NCBI GenBank assembly: GCA_014529385.2
Contig: CM043953.1
Location: 93,005,342 to 93,069,341, forward strand
Source: Adiantum capillus-veneris
Taxonomy: Eukaryota; Streptophyta; Polypodiopsida; Polypodiales; Pteridaceae
Direction: 5' to 3'
Length of the DNA: 64,000 nucleotides
Part shown: positions 59,101-64,000 of the stretch, piece after piece
How the letters are laid out: each line of letters begins with the position of its first letter
Numbering within the stretch: position 1 is the first letter of the stretch
Notes under the pieces: generated by a model
The model's input: the letters and a program-made list of their open reading frames with translations, nothing else
Database searches by the model: none
Told to the model about the DNA's origin: nothing
Made by a program: the position numbers and the translations under genes

Positions 59101-59626
59101 ATAGAGGACTTCTTTATCTCTCCTCTCAAGCATGAGGATGTAATCCTAGGGGCACCATGGTTTGATCGCATGGCTGCCAATGTTAAATTTCCTGAAAGGA
59201 AAATCACTTTAGGTTTAGGGAAAAAGATATGTACATAGATGCTAAGGAGTTGGGTAGCACCATACCCATTATACATACGCAAGCTTTCAATAAGTCAATA
59301 AAGAGATCTATTTTCGTGTACATGATTTTTGTTAAAAGATTTTCAAAATGAACCTAATGCTTTAGCAAAAGAAAATATAAACTATCACAAGGAATTAGAG
59401 TTATCCAATTTTCTGAAGGGATTTCAAGATATTTTTATTGACGACATCCTAAATGAGGCAATGATGAGCATGCAATTGAACTTCTTCCAAGAAGTTCATC
59501 GCTTAATAAACCTCCTTATAGAGTTTCTCAAGCTCAACAAGAGGAGATTATGCGGCAAGTGCATGAGTTAGTTGAGAAGGGCATGGTTAGGCCTAGCTCA
59601 TCTCCATTTTGTCCACCCGCGCTAGA
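56135..59626 (+). mobile_element. Ty3/gypsy element 3, truncated at both ends
   Basis: A sister of the 23-36 kb element. It starts inside the 5' LTR at GAGGGGTCGACC (equivalent to about 35733), keeps the LTR end GTTACA at 56900-56905 and an intact PBS TGGTATCAGAGC at 56907-56918. It then has gag, protease and the first codons of RT, and breaks off at 59626 inside SSPFCP. It preserves the undisturbed copia 2 target and the protease active site that element 2 has lost. Confidence 0.88.
57321..59450 (+). pseudogene. Gypsy 3 gag and protease
   Basis: ATG at 57321 (MADNSKESEINVDSF); an in-frame TAG replaces the Glu codon after FANE (57381-57383). It has the same Arg/Ser/Glu-rich middle as element 2, then the gag core (FWDLHLKATVFKKFDFGEQKKQFCVGL). 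The knuckle reads RFKCSEQGHAYC, so the first Cys is lost. The protease has the active site DLGSTHNFISTELATKLGIQ (about 58936-58995) and ILGAPWF. Several stops and frameshifts. Confidence 0.85.
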
Positions 59627-60609
59627 ATTCTCTATTATGGTGCCTGCCAGAGGTGCATATTTGAGAATGTAGAAATAAGATCTCCATAAGTGGCCCTTTG
59701 TATGGACTACAAGTTGGTCCAGAATGCTCATCAAACAAAGCCACGGTGTGGAGGATATGGAAGTTTGAAGCTGGAGGTGTTTGCACACCCAAGACGGACG
59801 GAGAAGGTGATGCCAAGTGACCAAAGCTAGTTTCAACAAATAGTTGTGATGCTCTTGTGATGTGGATCATGCCGATTGTTTTAGATTGACCATCAACATC
59901 CCCAATGTTGATATATTTCTAGTTTAAGTTTCATCGGGAGCCAATTCTTTGCCGGTTTGGTCGCCTCGTTCGGTTTACCATCTGAGATTTTTGAAGTCTT
60001 GCCAGGGTTTTTATGTCAAGTATGTGGCGTATGAAGGTCATAAGAACAAATGTCTTATCAAAAAAATGCATGGATAGTGAGATATTTCAAGATAAAGTCA
60101 AGTGCAATTGACAATTGTGCAATACCAGCTAATTTTTTGTTGTTTTGGTCGCATTGGTTGAAGGGTTGGTTGTTGTCCCGATGTTAGAAGGCGTTGGATT
60201 TCAATTGATGGTTTAGCGGTGCCACATGGGACTTGTCCTGCGGCCATTAATGGCTCCACCTTTTATTTAGGAAAGGGGGGATTCCCATGGCGTTGTCACA
60301 TCACCATGACAACAAGGGGGGCCTCCCACGTGCCGTGAGGTCCAAGACAGCCAAAAATAGCAGGGATACATGCAAGTTTGAGCTAAAAAAAGGCATTGGT
60401 GAGCCAAAAATAGATAGAGTGGTGCACACTATTGTATAGGATTTTCTTCACAGTTTTTGAGGAGTTCTCGACAGTCTTGTAGAGGAGGCTTCTTTTTTGG
60501 CGGTTTGAGAGGATAGTTCTCGGTGCTAGAGAATAAAGAGCTCTCGAAGGAGAGTCTTGGGGATTACACTTTCTTTATTCTAGATGTATGTTCCCATGGT
60601 GTTTCCATA
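59627..60609. other. Unassigned sequence, possibly leader of a minus-strand LTR element
   Basis: No protein domain was recognised. A tRNA-iMet-like site lies at its right edge. If that is a PBS, this stretch is the 5' interior of an element on the minus strand whose gag has been lost. Confidence 0.35.
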
Positions 60610-60621
60610 GTTCTGATACCA
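60610..60621 (-). promoter_or_regulatory. Primer-binding-site-like sequence
   Basis: The minus strand reads TGGTATCAGAAC, one base different from the PBS used by the other elements here, and starts directly after the putative LTR end CAACA. Confidence 0.55.
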
Positions 60622-60631
60622 TGTTGATTTG

Positions 60632-60795
<164 letters not shown>

Positions 60796-60842
60796 ACCAC
60801 CATCTGCAAGCCCCTAAGTGTTTAGAGAGTGCAAATTGAGTA

Positions 60843-60990
60843 CATATATATAGTGGGGACTCCTTGCTATATATAGCATAGATGTGGTCTCTAAATGTAG
60901 CTCCAATACCCCCACTTTATATAGTGGGGACTCCTAGCTATATATAGCATAGATGTGGGCTCTATTGTGCGTGTCTGTCGCACGTGTCAA
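60843..60990. repeat. 71-bp tandem duplication
   Basis: TAGTGGGGACTCCT followed by AGCTATATATAGCATAGATG or its near copy occurs from 60851 and again from 60922. Confidence 0.85.
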
Positions 60991-61206
60991 TGCAATGAAC
61001 TTGCCAATACACTGTGTGCGGGCCACAAATGGATCCAAGCATGCAAGTAGCTTAAACTAGTAAGCTCAAAGATGACGATGGTGTGTCACTCACTGCACTG
61101 CTCTACGCTTACTATCGTGGAGGATTCCTCGCCGCCAAGAAGAGGGAGAAGCTGCTATGCCACGCTCAACCGCCTCGCCGCCGTCGTGCCGCCGTCGCAA
61201 TGCTCG

Positions 61207-61246
61207 ATCACACACACACACACACACTCTCTCTCTCTCTCTCACG

Positions 61247-61313
<67 letters not shown>

Positions 61314-61317
61314 ACAA
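61207..61317. repeat. Compound (CA)n(TC)n(CA)n microsatellite
   Basis: CA units, a short TC run at about 61228-61242, then about 30 CA units. Confidence 0.96.
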
Positions 61318-61622
61318 GGAGATGATGAAGAAGAAGATGGAGATGGAGCAAGAGCACTCTTCAATTGCAAAAATGAGAGAATAAGTGAATTTTAGTTTTG
61401 GTTGACTTTTATATGAGCTCTCCCCATTCACATTTGGGCTCCCATGCTTAGCCAACTAATCCCTTGAATGTTCCAGTTAGAGTGCGCCTCTCATCGGCGA
61501 TCACTCTTACCCTTTTCCTATTGGACCGACAAGCCTGGTACCTGACTCTACCAAATAAATGATACGGTGTCCGTCTTAGGTGATAGGAATGTGCGTGAGG
61601 GTTAACATGCCCCCCTTCCTGA

Positions 61623-62980
61623 TGTAGATTCCGTCCTCAGAAACTATTGAGTTGAAGCTCGTTCATCAAGGTGGAATGAGCATTTGAGATGAATGTCCTT
61701 AGCCTTCTTCAGTCTCACTGCAAAATCAAACAACATTGGCATAGTAATTGCATTCTCATATACAATTACAAAGCATATATAGTTGTAGGCAGACAATTTG
61801 ATTGGTAACAGAATTTTATACCATTTGTCAGCAATAAACATTAAATTGCAATATAATCAAACTCATAAACAGTTGGAAAGGTAAAAAGTTAAACAAGTAT
61901 GGGGTCGCTAATTTAACGGTCGAAAGGCACTAAAGACCGACTATTAATACCATAGGCAAGCTTCTCAATTTTCTCTGGTCAATTAAGTTGTTTAATCCGA
62001 GAGCCAAGTATTTCATGTCCGAGGGCTGACTAGAGGCTATACCTAGAAGACCTTGTAGTTAATATACGATAAAAAGAATTGCTCATGAAATCATCGCCTA
62101 ACTTATTTCTTTGACCCCCCAAAGTCTTTTCACAGTGATTCAATTTTGATGTGTGTGATTATTTTGTATGCCTTGGGTTTTTTGCTTTTCAAGGAAAAGC
62201 GCCCACACTAGGAACCACTAGGACTCTAGTACCATAGACGATACATGTGAGTGGAGTACCAAATCAAGATGAGATTTCTCTTCCAGCTTAAGATTTTACA
62301 TTGTGGCACTTTGATTTTTTATTTTTATTTTGGTTCGTTTTCAGCATTTTAATTTTGTAGCTTTGGGGGGTCATATAACACTGTTACCCTCCCGAGGCTT
62401 ATCACATTAGTAACTCCCTTTGTAATACTTAAGCTAACGGTCAATATGGACTAAGCCCACTAGAAAGCCCTAGTACATTTCACACAATGCTGCCTAAATC
62501 AGATTAAGAACCTAAGTAACCATTGATTATTAGGAAGACATTCCCCATGGTATTGAGAGAAGATCTATAAGACCTAGCTTGGTCAAACTAGCCTAGTCGG
62601 ACTACTTGATTTTTAAACCTAGACAAGTGATTATGACAAAAAATTATATTGAATTTAATGTTTGATACCAAGCAAATGCGCTGAATATTATGCTACCAAT
62701 CACAATTAAAGCAGACAAACATAGATGCAAAAATGATAAGGGGCCATGCTAATGGACAAGAAACACCTGTTTGTTTTGACGATTGTGCTTGATTTGAAAA
62801 GTGGATGAGAGAAAGATTCCATGAAGGTCCAAATCCTAACTACAACAACACATTCCTGTACACACGAGGAAACACAAAGAATACCCCTAGGAGGCATATC
62901 AATGGGAAGAAAGAACTTTGCTAATCACTAAACTCTAAAACAGAAACACTCCTATCGTACTAATCCTACCTACCCTCCAT
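61623..62980. other. Unassigned sequence
   Basis: Just right of the purine tract the minus strand may hold the end of a gypsy-like pol (a GAGGACGGAAxCT block resembles the end of the outer gypsy). No domain can be read upstream of it. The rest has no recognised content. Confidence 0.35.
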
Positions 62981-63109
62981 GACTTGAGTGATGAGGATCA
63001 AAGGTGTTTTATGACATAGGTTTCTGTTTCAGTGTACCGGATGTGAATGTGTAGGTCTAGGTCAATGTTTTGACTTTTATTGTGCATACTCATTTGCTAA
63101 TTGCTCTTG

Positions 63110-63250
63110 CTCTTTATTATTTTTGTTTTTTGGGAGTATAAGGCTTTATATATACATTCTCTAAGATTGGGAGATTGAGAGGTTAGGGAGGAAGGTTGAG
63201 AGGGGAGTGAGTAAATGATGACTGTCAGCAAACACTCCCCCCTTCCTTCG
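63110..63250 (-). promoter_or_regulatory. Polypurine tract and start of an LTR with TATA box
   Basis: Minus strand: GAAGGAAGGGGGGAG (63235-63250), then TGTTTGCTGACAG from 63234. A TATA box TATATATAAAG at 63144-63154 and an AATAAAGAG polyadenylation-like signal at 63110-63118 follow at LTR-like spacing. The far LTR end was not found. Confidence 0.5.
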
Positions 63251-63345
63251 GTAGATCATACCGTTTGAAATGTGCTCGTCACCCTTTGAAACCAATTGTT
63301 CCAGTTGGTAATAGGTGAGGATTTTTGCCAGTAGTTTTCTATTAC

Positions 63346-63999
63346 CTAAGGTGCCTCGTCGAGTTGCAAGGGTGGTAAGGTACTCTCCCAGGATTGAACT
63401 TGAAGTGGTTCATCAGGTGATTCTTGAACACTGGGAGGTGTGGATTCCTTTGTAGCTTCATGGAGGTCCACTATTGTAGGTGGAGGCTGTGGAGAAGCTT
63501 TTACCTCTATGGATGCATTACATGAGGAGCTAGAAGCTTCATGGGACTCCCCCCTTCCTGAGCTAGGTGGAACAAATTGTTCTTTATTTGGTACCCAAAC
63601 TAGCTCTGTAGTGGGTGTGTAGCATTCTGTGATTTTTTTCTTTCCGTGATTGTTGATTCATTTTGGAGCTACGTAATTGGGCTCACATGGGTTAAGTGAC
63701 AGGTAAGAACACAATCTACGTTTTGGCACCCAGATTTGATCATTTCCTTCATAGTAGCCTTGGGCTTCCAATAGTCGTTTAGAAATCCACCACCATGTTT
63801 CCTTACATTTCTTGGAGCAAGTGGGACGTGGCTTCTATTTTTTAGCACTAGCTATGGTTGCTAAAGAATCTTTAGATATCCACTTGTATGTTTTCTTTGT
63901 TATATTAGGATGAGTCTTGCCAGAAGCTATATGCATTGCTTGTAGCATATTTAAGGGTATGGGCATTTCATCCCCATTAGGTGTTACCCAAGTCGTCCC
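63346..63999 (-). pseudogene. Unrecognised W-x-P-K-rich coding region, cut by window edge
   Basis: One minus-strand frame of 218 codons from the window edge to TAG 63348-63346 has only two internal stops (TAG 63837-63835 and TGA 63660-63658). It contains four spaced Trp-x-x-Lys-like motifs: YKWISKDSL, WWWISKRLLEAQGYYEG, QIWVPKRRL and LVWVPNKEQ, and Cys pairs (TCSKKCKE). A Ser/Pro/Glu-rich tail follows. It ends about 100 bases before the polypurine tract, the position of the last ORF of an LTR retroelement. I do not recognise the family. Confidence 0.5.
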
Positions 64000-64000
64000 C

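Overview
This window is repeat-rich nuclear DNA from a land plant. The evidence is the mix of element families: Ty1/copia and Ty3/gypsy LTR retrotransposons primed by initiator-Met tRNA (PBS TGGTATCAGAGC), a plant L1-type LINE whose ORF1 carries a DUF4283 domain and a CCHC knuckle, a CACTA (En/Spm) transposase fragment, and very long GA/CT microsatellites. I cannot name the species. I found no intact host gene, no rRNA or tRNA gene, no CRISPR array and no prokaryote-type operon. Nearly every coding stretch is a transposable-element protein with frameshifts or in-frame stops.

Layout. 1-4.9 kb: degenerate simple repeats, two hairpins, GA/CT tracts and one weak two-exon coding fragment. 4.97-6.57 kb: a CACTA transposase remnant with its two ends but no catalytic core. 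6.6-7.0 kb: old gypsy-related fragments. 7.065-21.525 kb: a three-level nest. A minus-strand gypsy element (outer) has its left LTR split by a plus-strand, related but non-autonomous LTR element (7193-16478). That element is itself interrupted by a minus-strand copia element (9593-15143). Each insertion is bounded by a 5-bp target duplication, two of the three with one mismatch.

23.06-36.49 kb: a plus-strand gypsy element with 1.3 and 1.6 kb LTRs, interrupted in gag by a second copy of the same copia family (25915-31466, target duplication CATAC). 37.2-37.8 kb: a copia 3' end. 38.7-45.2 kb: a long LINE (ORF1, then ORF2 with endonuclease and reverse transcriptase) that carries a 402-bp inverted-repeat DNA element. 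45.3-55.65 kb: four or more 5'-truncated relatives of this LINE on both strands, separated by AT-rich DNA, minisatellites and GA tracts. 55.66-56.13 kb: a copia 3' end. 56.13-59.63 kb: a second, doubly truncated copy of the 23-36 kb gypsy. 60.6-64 kb: two further LTR candidates on the minus strand and an unrecognised tryptophan-rich coding region running off the window.

The genes do not form a host pathway. What can be read is insertion history: target duplications, LTR pairs and an empty-site comparison fix the order of several events. The observations most worth following are the UAG stop shared at one codon by both copia copies in a readthrough-like context, the hairpin shared by the LINE 3' ends, the ATGA overlap of LINE ORF1 and ORF2, the 402-bp MITE-like element with TA target duplication, the non-autonomous LTR element filled with non-retroviral sequence, and the W-x-P-K coding region at the right edge.
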